A stretch of 64,000 bases of DNA. It comes from CAYVXE01 sp964455375 (lineage in GTDB: Bacteria; Zhuqueibacterota; Zhuqueibacteria; Oceanimicrobiales; Oceanimicrobiaceae). The notes beneath the pieces were generated by a model that ran no database searches, was not told the origin of the DNA, and saw only the letters and a list, made by a program, of their open reading frames with translations. Location of the stretch: contig CAYVXE010000009.1 in NCBI GenBank assembly GCA_964455375.1, positions 6,506-70,505 of the forward strand, given 5' to 3'. Within the stretch, counting starts at the first letter, position 1. The number at the start of each line of letters is the position of its first letter. Below are positions 1 through 8,784 of this stretch, in pieces. The position numbers were made by a program, and so were the translations under genes.

Positions 1-2
1 GG

Positions 3-662
3 CAGAACCGCTGGAAAGTATCAATTATCCAAAATAGAAAACTACGCTGGACTGTGAAAACCACTGACGGCGTTTTTGATCTGGATTCAACCGAACCGCT
101 GGCACTGGATTCGCTTTATAACGTGACGGTCACGTATGGCAACGGCGAAGCGAAGATATATTTAAACGGCCAGGAAAACAATGCCAGGAACTGGACGGGC
201 TTCATTCTGAAGACTACTCTTGACGTGACCATTGCACAGATGTTGCCTGGCGATAAGCAGTATAATTTTAAAGGTGAGATCGATGACGTACGCATCTTTA
301 ATCAGGTAATTTCTGATGATGACATTCGGTCACTGTACGATTTGCCAACCGCGGTTACTAACAAAACAGATGCGGCTATTCCAAAGGAAAACAGTTTGTA
401 TGCAAATTACCCGAACCCTTTCAATCCCAGCACAACCATTCGCTACGATCTGAGCAAAAACACCTTCGTGCTGCTCAAAGTCTTTAACTTACGTGGTCAG
501 GAAGTCCGCACTTTAGTCGACGAGCGGCAGCAATCCGGAGCAAAACAGGTGAGGTGGGATGGCCGCGATGCCGCCGGCAAAACGGTGGCCAGCGGAATTT
601 ATATTTATTTTCTTAAAACAAGTAATTTCGTCGAAAAACGAAAGATGATTCTTTTGCACTAA
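3..662 (+). CDS. Partial secreted LamG-domain protein with C-terminal sorting domain
   Basis: The frame is open through the left edge of the window, so this is the 3' part of a longer gene; the GTG at 54 is internal. The visible N-terminal part resembles the end of a LamG/concanavalin-A-like jelly roll (WTVKTTDG, then a VTYGNGEAKIYLNG strand pair and a GEIDDVRIFNQVIS strand), the usual carbohydrate- or surface-binding fold. After a linker comes a C-terminal domain beginning NYPNPFNPSTTIRYDL and ending in SGIYIYFLKTSNFVEKRKM, the type-A sorting domain of FCB secreted proteins, removed or anchored during type IX-like secretion. The next gene starts 9 bp after the stop, so a shared transcript with the beta-mannosidase is likely. 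A role in glycan binding is inferred from fold and neighbour only. Confidence 0.85.
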   Translation, partial: QNRWKVSIIQNRKLRWTVKTTDGVFDLDSTEPLALDSLYNVTVTYGNGEAKIYLNGQENNARNWTGFILKTTLDVTIAQMLPGDKQYNFKGEIDDVRIFNQVISDDDIRSLYDLPTAVTNKTDAAIPKENSLYANYPNPFNPSTTIRYDLSKNTFVLLKVFNLRGQEVRTLVDERQQSGAKQVRWDGRDAAGKTVASGIYIYFLKTSNFVEKRKMILLH

Positions 663-671
663 AAGGTAAAA

Positions 672-3122
672 ATGAAAAAACAGCTTCAATTTAGCAACGA
701 GTGGTATTTTACATTGGACGGCAAAACGTCGGAGCAACACTATGTTGCCGGGAGTACGTTTCCCATTGGAAAATGGCTGAAAGCAGACGTGCCGGGCACT
801 ATCCACACCGACCTGCTCCGGCATGGCCTCATCGACGATCCTTTTTACCGTGACAATGAACTGAACGTGCAATGGGTTGATAAAGTCGACTGGGTTTATC
901 GCACGGGATTTACAGTGGATGAAACCTTTCTTGCCATGTCTGCCATTCAACTTGTCGCTGAAGGGTTAGATACAGTAACGGAAATTTTTATCAATGACAA
1001 CTTAATTGCTCGCACGGAGAACATGCATGTTGAGCACCGTTTTGAAATTAAAAAATATCTGACGACAGGTAAAAATGACTTGCAGATCCGTTTCAAATCG
1101 CCGACCCTGCATGCTAAGCGGCTTGGGCGAAAATACGGGAAACGCTGTCACACACATGACTCGCACCGTCTTCAGTTACGTAAGGCGCAATATTCCTTTG
1201 GCTGGGATTGGGGGCCGATTCTTCCGACTTCCGGTATCTGGAAACCCATTTATCTGGAAGCCGCTGATTTGATTCGCATAAAAGATGTTTCTGTGCAATC
1301 ACAATTGGATGATTCTTTCAAAAAAGCAAAATTAATAATTCAATTCACAACAGAGTGGTTCACAAAAAAAGCACCGTTCCTCACAGCGGTCATTGACATA
1401 GCAGGGGTTAAAAAAGAAATACGGTTTGAGCAAGAACAGCAATCGGTGGAACTCACACTCGAAAATCCACAACTCTGGTGGCCGGCGGGGTTGGGCGAAC
1501 AAAAACTTTATGAATTGAACCTGAAGATTTTTGAGGATGGTAAATTACAGGACACTGTGACGAAACGGATTGGTATTCGCAAACTGCAGCTTATTCAGGA
1601 AAAAGACGATCAGGGAGAATCGTTTTACTTCAAGGTAAATAATGCAACCATCTTCTGCAAAGGGGTGAATTGGATTCCGGCGGATAGTTTTTTGCCCCGC
1701 GTGAGTGCCCAAAAATACCGTACGCTGCTGCAAATGGCGCAAGATGCCAACATGAACATGATTCGCGTCTGGGGTGGCGGCATTTATGAGCAGGATGTTT
1801 TTTATGATCTTTGTGATGAATTGGGATTGCTGGTGTGGCAGGACTTTATGTTTGCCTGCGGTGCCTATCCGGAATATGAAGCGTTCAAAAAAAATGTCGC
1901 GCAGGAAATTGAAAGTGTTGTAAAACGATTACGGCATCATCCGAGTCTGGCTATTTGGTGCGGCAATAACGAGAATGAATGGATTTGGTATCAAAGGACG
2001 GGAACATCTTATGCAGATATGCCCGGTTTGAATTTGTTTCATGACCTCATTCCGGAAATTTGTCATCGCTTTGATGCCGAGCGGCCGTATTGGCCCAGTT
2101 CGCCTTTTGGAGGCGCAGACCCGAACTCAGAGGGAAGTGGGAACCGGCACCAATGGGATATTTGGAGCCACTGGGTTGATTTCACCGAAGTAGAAAAGGA
2201 CCATGGCCGTTTCATTACGGAATTTGGATTTCAGGCACCGGCAAATATTTCAACCTTAAAAAAAGTAACGCTGCCCAAAGACCGGCATCCGCAAAGTGAA
2301 ATCATGGAATTCCACAACAAACAGATTGAAGGCCAGGAACGATTGTTTCGTTTTCTTGCCGGGCACGTGAAACTGCCGTCCTCGTTTGATGATTTTGTGT
2401 ATAAAAGCCAGCTTGTCCAGGGCGAAGCGCTCAAAACCTGCATTGAACATTGGCGACGTAACAAGTTTCAAACCGCAGGAACGCTTATCTGGCAGTTGAA
2501 TGACTGTTGGCCGGTGACAAGCTGGTCTCTCATCGATAGCGACCTGCAACCAAAAGCCGCCTATTATTATGTAAAACGAGCATTTCAGCCGGTCTTAGTC
2601 TCGATGGTTCGAAATGAAAATAAAATTGAGGCCTGGGTGACGAATGATACGTTACAAACGATTTCTATTACTTTAAAAATGAACTATCTCAATTTTAATA
2701 ACGAAAGTTTGTTTGCAACTGAAAATAATCTCGAAGTCAATCCCAACTGTTCGATGTGTGTGACTCAATTCGATTTTCATTCCTTGCCGGTAGATGGGGC
2801 GTCAAGTTATTTGCATGCAGAATTATTGATGCACGAAAAAGTAGTCTCTGAAAATCGCTATTTTATAAAACGGTTTAAACTTATGTCTTTACCAAAATCT
2901 GACTTTGAGAGTAGTTTGCAAAAGAAAACGAAGCATTGCTACACACTACGGCTCAAGACGTCGACCTTTGCTAAATCCATACAAATTAAATCGGATTTTA
3001 AATTGAGATTGCAGGATAATTTTTTTGATTTAGATGCGCACAATGAAAAAGAGGTAGAGATTAACGTGCTGGAAGACAGAGATTTGACAGTTGATGATAT
3101 TTCATTTTGTTCACTTGTGTGA
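672..3122 (+). CDS. Beta-mannosidase, glycoside hydrolase family 2
   Basis: Full-length (816 aa) GH2 beta-mannosidase that releases terminal beta-mannose from manno-oligosaccharides or N-glycan cores. The order is an N-terminal sugar-binding jelly roll (about 1-190, with the family's VPGTIHTDLL and DNELNVQWV segments), an immunoglobulin-like domain, a TIM barrel (about 305-620) and C-terminal beta domains. The catalytic acid/base is E434 in WCGNNENEW and the nucleophile E517 in ITEFGFQ; both are intact. No signal peptide is present (MKKQLQFSNEW), so it probably acts in the cytoplasm on imported oligosaccharides. A MalK-type sugar ABC ATPase lies convergently downstream, which fits but does not prove a mannan-use role. 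Only a weak ribosome site (AAAGGT) precedes the ATG. Confidence 0.93.
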   Translation: MKKQLQFSNEWYFTLDGKTSEQHYVAGSTFPIGKWLKADVPGTIHTDLLRHGLIDDPFYRDNELNVQWVDKVDWVYRTGFTVDETFLAMSAIQLVAEGLDTVTEIFINDNLIARTENMHVEHRFEIKKYLTTGKNDLQIRFKSPTLHAKRLGRKYGKRCHTHDSHRLQLRKAQYSFGWDWGPILPTSGIWKPIYLEAADLIRIKDVSVQSQLDDSFKKAKLIIQFTTEWFTKKAPFLTAVIDIAGVKKEIRFEQEQQSVELTLENPQLWWPAGLGEQKLYELNLKIFEDGKLQDTVTKRIGIRKLQLIQEKDDQGESFYFKVNNATIFCKGVNWIPADSFLPRVSAQKYRTLLQMAQDANMNMIRVWGGGIYEQDVFYDLCDELGLLVWQDFMFACGAYPEYEAFKKNVAQEIESVVKRLRHHPSLAIWCGNNENEWIWYQRTGTSYADMPGLNLFHDLIPEICHRFDAERPYWPSSPFGGADPNSEGSGNRHQWDIWSHWVDFTEVEKDHGRFITEFGFQAPANISTLKKVTLPKDRHPQSEIMEFHNKQIEGQERLFRFLAGHVKLPSSFDDFVYKSQLVQGEALKTCIEHWRRNKFQTAGTLIWQLNDCWPVTSWSLIDSDLQPKAAYYYVKRAFQPVLVSMVRNENKIEAWVTNDTLQTISITLKMNYLNFNNESLFATENNLEVNPNCSMCVTQFDFHSLPVDGASSYLHAELLMHEKVVSENRYFIKRFKLMSLPKSDFESSLQKKTKHCYTLRLKTSTFAKSIQIKSDFKLRLQDNFFDLDAHNEKEVEINVLEDRDLTVDDISFCSLV

Positions 3123-3217
3123 TTCATGCTGATGGAAAATGGAAAATCCCAAATCGGAAATCGTTTTTTTGCGATGTTGTTGTAAAGACGTTGAGATTGT
3201 TGAAAAAGTAATTTACT

Positions 3218-3245
3218 GCTTCAGCCTGAGCGTAGTCGAAGGCTA
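3218..3245. repeat. Short imperfect palindromic intergenic motif
   Basis: Between two convergent genes lies GCTTCAGCCTGAGCGTAGTC followed by GAAGGCTA. AGCCT at 3223-3227 pairs with AGGCT at 3240-3244. Motifs of this composition are familiar as dispersed intergenic repeats in many bacterial genomes. Only one copy is visible here, so assignment to a repeat family is tentative. Confidence 0.35.
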
Positions 3246-3266
3246 CAGCCTATTGTTTTTAAGACA

Positions 3267-3291
3267 TGAAAAGTGCCTGCGCATTTTTTCA
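3267..3291. terminator. Bidirectional terminator between convergent genes
   Basis: TGAAAAGTGC (3267-3276), loop CTGC, then GCATTTTTTCA (3281-3291) form a stem with one G-U pair and one bulged T. Runs of A and T on the two sides give a T-tract in either direction. It sits between the ends of the beta-mannosidase (+) and the ABC ATPase (-). Confidence 0.55.
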
Positions 3292-3314
3292 TTTCGATTT
3301 TTTCTCCACTCTCG

Positions 3315-4418
3315 CTAAGCCGCAATTGCTGTTTCACTCTGTTTGTCAAAGAAATGCGCTTTCTTCATATTCATGACCAATTGTATTTGCTCCCCGTCCG
3401 ATATTTGGATATCACCGCTCAACCTGGCAATCAGAGAATGACGACCGGTTGTGGCATAGAGAAAGCTCTCATTTCCCATGGGTTCCACAACTTCTACCGC
3501 TAAAGACGTCTCAGATTTTTCAGTTAAATTACCGGCGGACATTGTTTCATGAATATCTTCCGGCCGGATGCCAAAGACGATTTCCTTGTCGACGTAGGAG
3601 GCCAGCGCATCTTCCTGCCGTTTAGGAATTTTAACTTTGATGTTGCCTTCATCGAACCAGAGCCCGCCGTTTTTTATGATCTTTCCATCGATCAGGTTCA
3701 TCGCCGGACTACCGATAAAACCGGCAACGAATTTATTTTTTGGCTGCTTGTACAAGTCTAAAGGCTTCGCAATTTGCTGAATGATTCCATCTTTCATGAC
3801 CACAATGCGCTCTCCCATCGTCATCGCTTCCACTTGGTCATGGGTTACGTAAATCATTGTCGCCTGCAGGCGATTGTGCAATTTCGAAATTTCCGTGCGC
3901 ATCTGTACACGTAATTTTGCATCCAAATTGGATAACGGTTCATCAAATAAAAACACCTGGGGGTTCCGAACAATTGCCCGGCCAACTGCAACCCGCTGTC
4001 TTTGCCCGCCGGATAGGGCTTTCGGTTTGCGATCTAACAAGTCGGACATATCCAGTATTTCTGCAGCATTTTGCACCCGCTTCTTGATTTCGGCTTTGGT
4101 AACCTTCCTGAGTTTCAAACCAAATGCCATATTATCGTAAACCGTCATGTGCGGATAGAGAGCATAATTTTGGAACACCATAGAAATGTTACGGTCTTTG
4201 GGTGGTACATCATTCACCTGTCGATCACCAATGAACAGCTCGCCTTTGCTGATACTTTCGAGACCGGCAATCATGCGCAACGTCGTCGTTTTCCCGCAAC
4301 CGGAGGGTCCTACTAAAACAACAAATTCTTTATCCTCAATTTCGATGTTAAAATCATTGACGACGGCGTCTTTGCCGTTGAAATATTTGTAAACATGCTT
4401 AAGCGTCACTTGTGCCAT
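3315..4418 (-). CDS. Sugar ABC transporter ATPase, MalK/UgpC/MsmX family
   Basis: ATPase subunit of a carbohydrate-import ABC transporter (CUT1 type), acting at the inner face of the cytoplasmic membrane. Visible motifs are Walker A GPSGCGKTT (residues 38-46), the signature LSGGQRQRVAVGRA, Walker B VFLFDEPLSNLDA and the H-loop YVTHDQVEAMTMG, followed by a TOBE/OB domain from about residue 240 (FGIRPEDIHE). The length of 367 aa is typical. No permease or substrate-binding protein is adjacent, so it may be a shared ATPase serving several permeases, as MsmX does in Bacillus. The gene follows the cytochrome operon on the same strand after a 119-bp AT-rich gap and is probably transcribed separately. 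Confidence 0.93.
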   Translation of the reverse strand: MAQVTLKHVYKYFNGKDAVVNDFNIEIEDKEFVVLVGPSGCGKTTTLRMIAGLESISKGELFIGDRQVNDVPPKDRNISMVFQNYALYPHMTVYDNMAFGLKLRKVTKAEIKKRVQNAAEILDMSDLLDRKPKALSGGQRQRVAVGRAIVRNPQVFLFDEPLSNLDAKLRVQMRTEISKLHNRLQATMIYVTHDQVEAMTMGERIVVMKDGIIQQIAKPLDLYKQPKNKFVAGFIGSPAMNLIDGKIIKNGGLWFDEGNIKVKIPKRQEDALASYVDKEIVFGIRPEDIHETMSAGNLTEKSETSLAVEVVEPMGNESFLYATTGRHSLIARLSGDIQISDGEQIQLVMNMKKAHFFDKQSETAIAA

Positions 4419-4537
4419 TTTAATGACCTTTTTGCTTCATTTTTAAAAAGAGATGTCAAAGGTAATTTGATAGTTTAAATGTAATAAAATTAATATTTTT
4501 TGTCAACATTAGAAATGTCTTTTTTTGTGGTTTTATT

Positions 4538-6427
4538 TCATTGTTTCCAAACCGGCAGCACACATTCAACACTCACATTTTCCAGTGCAGATTGAAACTC
4601 AGCATAAATGCGTTTGATGTTTTTTGAGTCGGGAGAGTGGCAGGTCAGGCAAGCACCCACCTGCAAGATTCTTTGCTGTTCTTCCACGGAAAAAGGACGG
4701 GCACCGATGCGGGTTGATGAGGGACCGGTGCGTTCCTGCATGAAACCCGTCCAGGCATCGAAGGGCAGGTTGTCTGAAGGATGCGTTCCGTAGGTGGGGG
4801 CAAAAGACCAGCGTCCTTTACCGGAGGTTGTTTTTTCGTAAACCAGTTTTCCCCGGCCAAATCCCAATGCCAGTGGATCGCTGTGACACGAGTGGCAATC
4901 ACGGCCTTTGGTAACCGTCGTGTGTGCGGCTGTGGGGGCATACAGTCGGCGAAAAATTTGATAGGTTTCGCCTGGTTGTGTGTCAGCGGCCTTTTCCGTG
5001 TTGATGGTCAAGATCATTCCCGGAATAAAGGTGTCGATGATTTCATCGCTGTTTGATTGCCGGATTCCCAGCACCGGCGGGTCTGCAAACATTTCCCCGC
5101 TGTATTCAACCCAGCGTCCTTTTGTTTTCTTATCTGTCAGGTGGTCGAAGGCTTTTTGCTGTGCATCAAATTCTGTGTGGCAACTGATGCATTGCGGCGC
5201 CCAGGCCGTATGGCAGCTCTGGCAGCTCAGTCGTTCATGACCTTTGATGCGGGTTGTGCAAATTGGTAGTGGTGATTTTGCGATGTGGGTTTGACCACTG
5301 TTTTTCTCTTTGACAATCACGCTTCCGGTTTTGTCCATTTGGACATTCAGTAGCGGGTGATGCGTCTTTTTAGTCAGGATGGACGTCCCATTTTGGGGTG
5401 GCCATTTACGTTGCTGTAAAATTTTTCCGTCAATTTCATTTAGAGTTTCCATGCCAACTGTTTGGGGTGGCGCCAGTCTGTGGCAATCTTCGCAAGAAAT
5501 TTCCACCTGCTCTTCCTGATGATTGTGTGCCTGTCCATCGCCCATGGTTTCACGCCAGGTGTGGCAGTCGATACACGCCATGCCTTTTTGGAAATGGACA
5601 TCTGCTGTTTCCTTTCTGAAAACCCTTCCATCTTGCAACTGGCGGTAATTGTCGGAGTCGGGTTTTTGCTGTGGTGTCAGGTCGGTTTCATGCCAGCCTT
5701 CGTAATTTGTGGAGATGCGTCCGGACCGACTGTGACAGCCAAAGCAGTGGTCATCGGTCACCTGAATTGTGAGTGCCGGGTGTGTTGTAGGCAGGTCGCC
5801 ACTTTGGTTGTAGGCGGCGAGATCCTCTTTCGCTTTGGAGCTGTAGTGAAGATGACAAGCCGTGCAACCGCCGCCTCGGGAAAGTTCATCTATCGGTTCA
5901 GGCAAATCTTTGACTTTACTTAAGTGGCAGGATGCACATAATTTCCGTAAATGATCATCGGCAGGCGAGTGACGTAATTCTGAAAGGTGACCTGAAGCGT
6001 TGGGTGAGTCTGCCTCACCAAAGACAAAACGATCGACGGTGACTAAGCCCCGGCCGGTGGCCATCAACGACGTTTGAATATTCGTTGCAAGTTGCGGGTG
6101 ACAATCGCTTGTACCGCACGTTCTCCTGGCTACATCCAAATTACCGGGGATGAGCACCACACCTTTGTGGGCAACATCTTTATCAAGGTTAAAGGGATTA
6201 CCCAAATGGCAGGCAGCGCAACCGATTGCCTCCGGACTGTGCGCCGGGGAGAAACCGGCCATCGCTTGGTGGCAGGTCAGACAACCTTCACGGTGCCCCA
6301 GAACTTCGGGAATCTCCGGAATTTTACCGCTTTGCTTCGTGGTAATTACCCAGAAAGCAGAGAGGACGATGGCAGCCACCCCCAGTGCAATGGGTAGACT
6401 ACCTTTAATGTTGGTGCCTTTTTTCAT
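4538..6427 (-). CDS. Membrane-anchored multiheme cytochrome c (11 CXXCH plus one CX4CH)
   Basis: A 629-aa exported cytochrome with an N-terminal anchor (about residues 10-30). There are eleven CXXCH haem-attachment motifs (CLTCH, CAACH, CASCH, CTACH, CFGCH, CIDCH, CEDCH, CQSCH, CISCH, CHSCH, CLTCH) and one CX4CH (CGTSDCH), giving up to twelve c-type haems. It is the third gene of an operon with a Rieske protein and a cytochrome b (27-bp gap), so it probably takes electrons from the quinol-oxidising b/Rieske core and passes them to a periplasmic or outer-membrane acceptor. I cannot assign it to a named enzyme family such as octahaem reductase. The terminal acceptor is unknown. Confidence 0.9.
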   Translation of the reverse strand: MKKGTNIKGSLPIALGVAAIVLSAFWVITTKQSGKIPEIPEVLGHREGCLTCHQAMAGFSPAHSPEAIGCAACHLGNPFNLDKDVAHKGVVLIPGNLDVARRTCGTSDCHPQLATNIQTSLMATGRGLVTVDRFVFGEADSPNASGHLSELRHSPADDHLRKLCASCHLSKVKDLPEPIDELSRGGGCTACHLHYSSKAKEDLAAYNQSGDLPTTHPALTIQVTDDHCFGCHSRSGRISTNYEGWHETDLTPQQKPDSDNYRQLQDGRVFRKETADVHFQKGMACIDCHTWRETMGDGQAHNHQEEQVEISCEDCHRLAPPQTVGMETLNEIDGKILQQRKWPPQNGTSILTKKTHHPLLNVQMDKTGSVIVKEKNSGQTHIAKSPLPICTTRIKGHERLSCQSCHTAWAPQCISCHTEFDAQQKAFDHLTDKKTKGRWVEYSGEMFADPPVLGIRQSNSDEIIDTFIPGMILTINTEKAADTQPGETYQIFRRLYAPTAAHTTVTKGRDCHSCHSDPLALGFGRGKLVYEKTTSGKGRWSFAPTYGTHPSDNLPFDAWTGFMQERTGPSSTRIGARPFSVEEQQRILQVGACLTCHSPDSKNIKRIYAEFQSALENVSVECVLPVWKQ

Positions 6428-6454
6428 TCGTGCTCGTTCATTCTGGCTTACGGC

Positions 6455-7360
6455 TTACGGTATTATAAAATCCCAATTAGGGCCGCGGAACAACCATCCG
6501 ACCACGGTCAGAATCATGTAAATCAGCAACAGGGAAAAGAAACCGCTTTTGAGTCGGTTTGCTGTTTTTGCCGATACTTTGGGAAGTAAATAAAATATTG
6601 CTAACAGACCTACGGTTATGATTGGAATCCAAACCGGCTGCGTTGCCCAATGCAGTGTTTCCTGCAAGCCCCAAAAATACCATGGGCCTTTAATAACCGG
6701 GTTCAAACCATCATGCAAGGACGGCATAGCTGTGAAACTAAGTATTATGGAAACGGAGAACAGATAGATGACGGAGCGCCAGTTCGGCCAAATCCGTCCT
6801 GCGTGTTCAATGGTAACCAAAAGAATGAGGATCGTTGTTGTCGCCAGGTGGTGGAGGTAGATGACTTGAAAGTCGCCCGTTGCCCCAATGATGGCAAATT
6901 TTAATGCATCACCCAGTATCGGCAGCGTTTTTAACAGGCCGCCTAATATCCGACCGGCCAGTAGACTTTCGCTGTCACCTTTCAAAAGAAATCCGGAAAG
7001 CATCACAAAAAAAATAAACGGAATGGATACGACCACACGCAACCAAACACCGCTACTTAGTTTACGTTCGGTTTTTAATGCCAGATGCTCGATTGTGTGC
7101 AAAACGATGAAAATTAAAAATAACTGTGCACTCCAGTAATGGATGTTACGAAAAAAGACGGCGCCGGTGTTTGTTAGCAGGATCATTTGCAAAGAGGTGT
7201 AGGGTGAATGAACATCGTAAGCCAACGACAGGGCGATTCCGGAAAAAAGTGCAATAAAAAAAGCGGCCAGAGACAGCAAACCCACAGTTGGAAAAAAACT
7301 GTTCCACTGTTTAAAAAAGCCATTGATGAGAGACCGGCGGTTTTCAGGAAGTGCGTTCAA
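6455..7360 (-). CDS. Cytochrome b of a Rieske/cytochrome b complex
   Basis: A 301-aa polytopic protein with the two histidine pairs that hold the b haems: H74 with H88 (thirteen residues between) and H171 with H186 (fourteen between, the spacing typical of the b6 type). The C-terminal third has helices comparable to subunit IV, with GPWYFWGLQE where classical proteins carry PEWY, so N- and C-terminal modules seem fused. It oxidises quinol in the membrane with the Rieske partner. The only start that fits is a TTG at 7360, overlapping the 3' end of the Rieske gene by 17 bp, which suggests coupled translation. The altered PEWY-like motif makes the quinol-oxidation site worth inspection. Confidence 0.88.
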   Translation of the reverse strand: MNALPENRRSLINGFFKQWNSFFPTVGLLSLAAFFIALFSGIALSLAYDVHSPYTSLQMILLTNTGAVFFRNIHYWSAQLFLIFIVLHTIEHLALKTERKLSSGVWLRVVVSIPFIFFVMLSGFLLKGDSESLLAGRILGGLLKTLPILGDALKFAIIGATGDFQVIYLHHLATTTILILLVTIEHAGRIWPNWRSVIYLFSVSIILSFTAMPSLHDGLNPVIKGPWYFWGLQETLHWATQPVWIPIITVGLLAIFYLLPKVSAKTANRLKSGFFSLLLIYMILTVVGWLFRGPNWDFIIP

Positions 7361-7757
7361 TAATTAGCTTCCTCTTGTCTGTATTAATTTGAAATTTCAA
7401 TGGCACTAAATTTTTCGTGGCAGGTCCCCTGAGTATTTTCCCCTCGAAGGAATAGCGTGAGCCGTGACAGGGACAAACGAGCATGTTGTCTTCCTTGTGC
7501 GTCACCAGGCATCCGAGATGTGTGCATTTAGCAGAAAAGACATGATAACCGTCACTGTTGCGAAAAACGATGGCCTGACCATGAAATGATATGCCCATGG
7601 GCTGATCCAGGGGAATTTCCAACGGTTTTTGCAAGGTGTGTAAATATGTGCGACGGGATTTTATCAGCGATACAAAAAAATGGGCTGGCGATACGAAAAG
7701 TACAGATGCAAGGACTTTTAATATTCTGCGGCGGGAAAAATATTTAACTGTCCACAT
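7344..7757 (-). CDS. Rieske [2Fe-2S] iron-sulfur protein
   Basis: First gene of the operon. The cluster-binding motifs are CTHLGC (C78, H80, and C83 for the disulfide) and CPCHGS (C95, C97 for the disulfide, H98), all intact, followed by FEGKILRGPA as in bc/b6f Rieske proteins. The N-terminus has SRRR followed by a hydrophobic segment (about 12-31), consistent with an uncleaved Tat-type membrane anchor. At 137 aa it is short compared with classical Rieske subunits. It would shuttle electrons from quinol at cytochrome b to the multihaem cytochrome, replacing the usual cytochrome c1. The gene opens a divergent intergenic region that probably holds its promoter. Confidence 0.92.
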   Translation of the reverse strand: MWTVKYFSRRRILKVLASVLFVSPAHFFVSLIKSRRTYLHTLQKPLEIPLDQPMGISFHGQAIVFRNSDGYHVFSAKCTHLGCLVTHKEDNMLVCPCHGSRYSFEGKILRGPATKNLVPLKFQINTDKRKLIIERTS

Positions 7758-8219
7758 AGAATTGGTTTGGTGTAAACACGTTGGGTTGGGCTTTGAAGTC
7801 CGGTATTGTATTCAATCAGTTGCATTTAAATTTACAGGCTCGTGCGTATAATACAAAATCGTTTAACTTTTTGCAAGGGCTAATTTTATGGAATGTACCA
7901 AAGAGAAAAAGCTTAAAAATACGACAATATCGGGGTAGAAAATTCCCAATTCCATACAAAAAATGTTTGTGTAAAATGGTTTCACAGAAATAGCATCGCA
8001 TATTTTTTTCTTTTACTGGTCTTACAAAATGAACATTTCGGTTCATTGTGTACCTGTATGTTCATTAATGGTGGCTAAGTGTAAATTTTACGAAACTATA
8101 TAAGTTATATTATATTAAGAATTTACGGAGAATATAAAGTTTGGTACGACCATTGCTAATAGTCGTGGTAGAATTGAAAATGGAAAAAATATTCATCTTG
8201 TAACCAAGGAGAAAAAATC
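7758..8219. other. Divergent AT-rich intergenic region with a 7-bp inverted repeat
   Basis: These 462 bp separate the Rieske operon (-) from the small secreted protein (+). No credible gene is seen. AATGAAC (8028-8034), six spacer bases and GTTCATT (8041-8047) form a perfect inverted repeat that could be an operator. The last 150 bp before 8220 are very AT-rich and probably hold the promoter of that gene, but no convincing -35/-10 pair stands out. Confidence 0.5.
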
Positions 8220-8534
8220 ATGAAACAACTCATTAAGTATTCTTTGCTTATCGCGATTTTAGGGGTATTTTCTCTGCCTGCACGTAGCGATGCAGGGGTG
8301 CGAGTTGCGGTTAGAATTGGGCCGCCTGTGAGAACCGTGCGGGTCTTAAGACCCCGGCGTCCATATTATGGAGCTGTGTGGGTGAACGGACACTATGTTT
8401 ACAGACATGGTCATTATGTTTACGTAAAAGGAGTTTGGATCAAACAGAGGCCACATTACGTGTATGTCCAACCGCATTGGAGAAAGTCCCGTCATGGTTA
8501 TTATTTTGTCCCCGGTCATTGGAGAAGAGTTTAA
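8220..8534 (+). CDS. Small secreted Tyr/His/Trp-rich repeat protein
   Basis: A 104-aa protein with a cleavable signal peptide (hydrophobic core LLIAILGVFSLPA, cut near residue 25) preceded by a good ribosome site (AAGGAG, eight bases from the ATG). The mature part is basic and rich in Y, H, V and W, with short repeats of the form G-H-Y-V-Y, K-G-V-W, Q-P-H-W and P-G-H-W, as in the small YXXW/WXXW repeat envelope proteins of many Gram-negatives. No enzymatic function can be given; metal or envelope binding is only a guess. It is monocistronic, ended by a clear terminator. Confidence 0.75.
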   Translation: MKQLIKYSLLIAILGVFSLPARSDAGVRVAVRIGPPVRTVRVLRPRRPYYGAVWVNGHYVYRHGHYVYVKGVWIKQRPHYVYVQPHWRKSRHGYYFVPGHWRRV

Positions 8535-8563
8535 GAACGTTGCCTCATGTGTTCCTCCTTTAC

Positions 8564-8596
8564 AAAGCTCCTTTTCTTCGGAAATGGAGCTTTTTT
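8564..8596 (+). terminator. Intrinsic terminator of the small secreted protein gene
   Basis: AAAGCTCC (8564-8571) pairs perfectly with GGAGCTTT (8586-8593), and the second arm runs into TTTTTTG. It lies 30 bp after the stop codon at 8534. Confidence 0.85.
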
Positions 8597-8683
8597 GTTG
8601 AACGTCACTTGTGTGCGTACGCATTTTCAGGAAACTGTCTCTATTTACACTGGTAATGAAAAACGATTAAATTAAGTAGCTTG

Positions 8684-8784
8684 TGACCGAAAACCCCTTT
8701 TCTGCCATGTCCTTACGACCCGGCGCAGCCGCCGGATTTGGAATGACATCTTTTGTGAAAAATATCATGTTTTCGGTCAATCAC
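8684..8784 (-). repeat. Dispersed palindromic repeat, copy 1
   Basis: TGACCGAAAAC (8684-8694) and GTTTTCGGTCA (8769-8779) are perfect 11-bp terminal inverted repeats around a core with a strong central hairpin (CCGGCG, then CGCCGG, on the minus strand). The minus strand from 8784 to 8729 matches 39912-39968 (+) at 47 of 56 aligned bases with one 1-base gap, and the central hairpin is retained in both. Two copies at unrelated loci, with terminal inverted repeats, suggest a non-coding mobile element of MITE or REP type. Confidence 0.7.

Noticed and set aside
5462..5923. 153-codon plus-strand frame inside the multihaem cytochrome gene
   Set aside because: It is antisense to a gene with eleven haem motifs, has no family features, and arises from the composition of the opposite strand.
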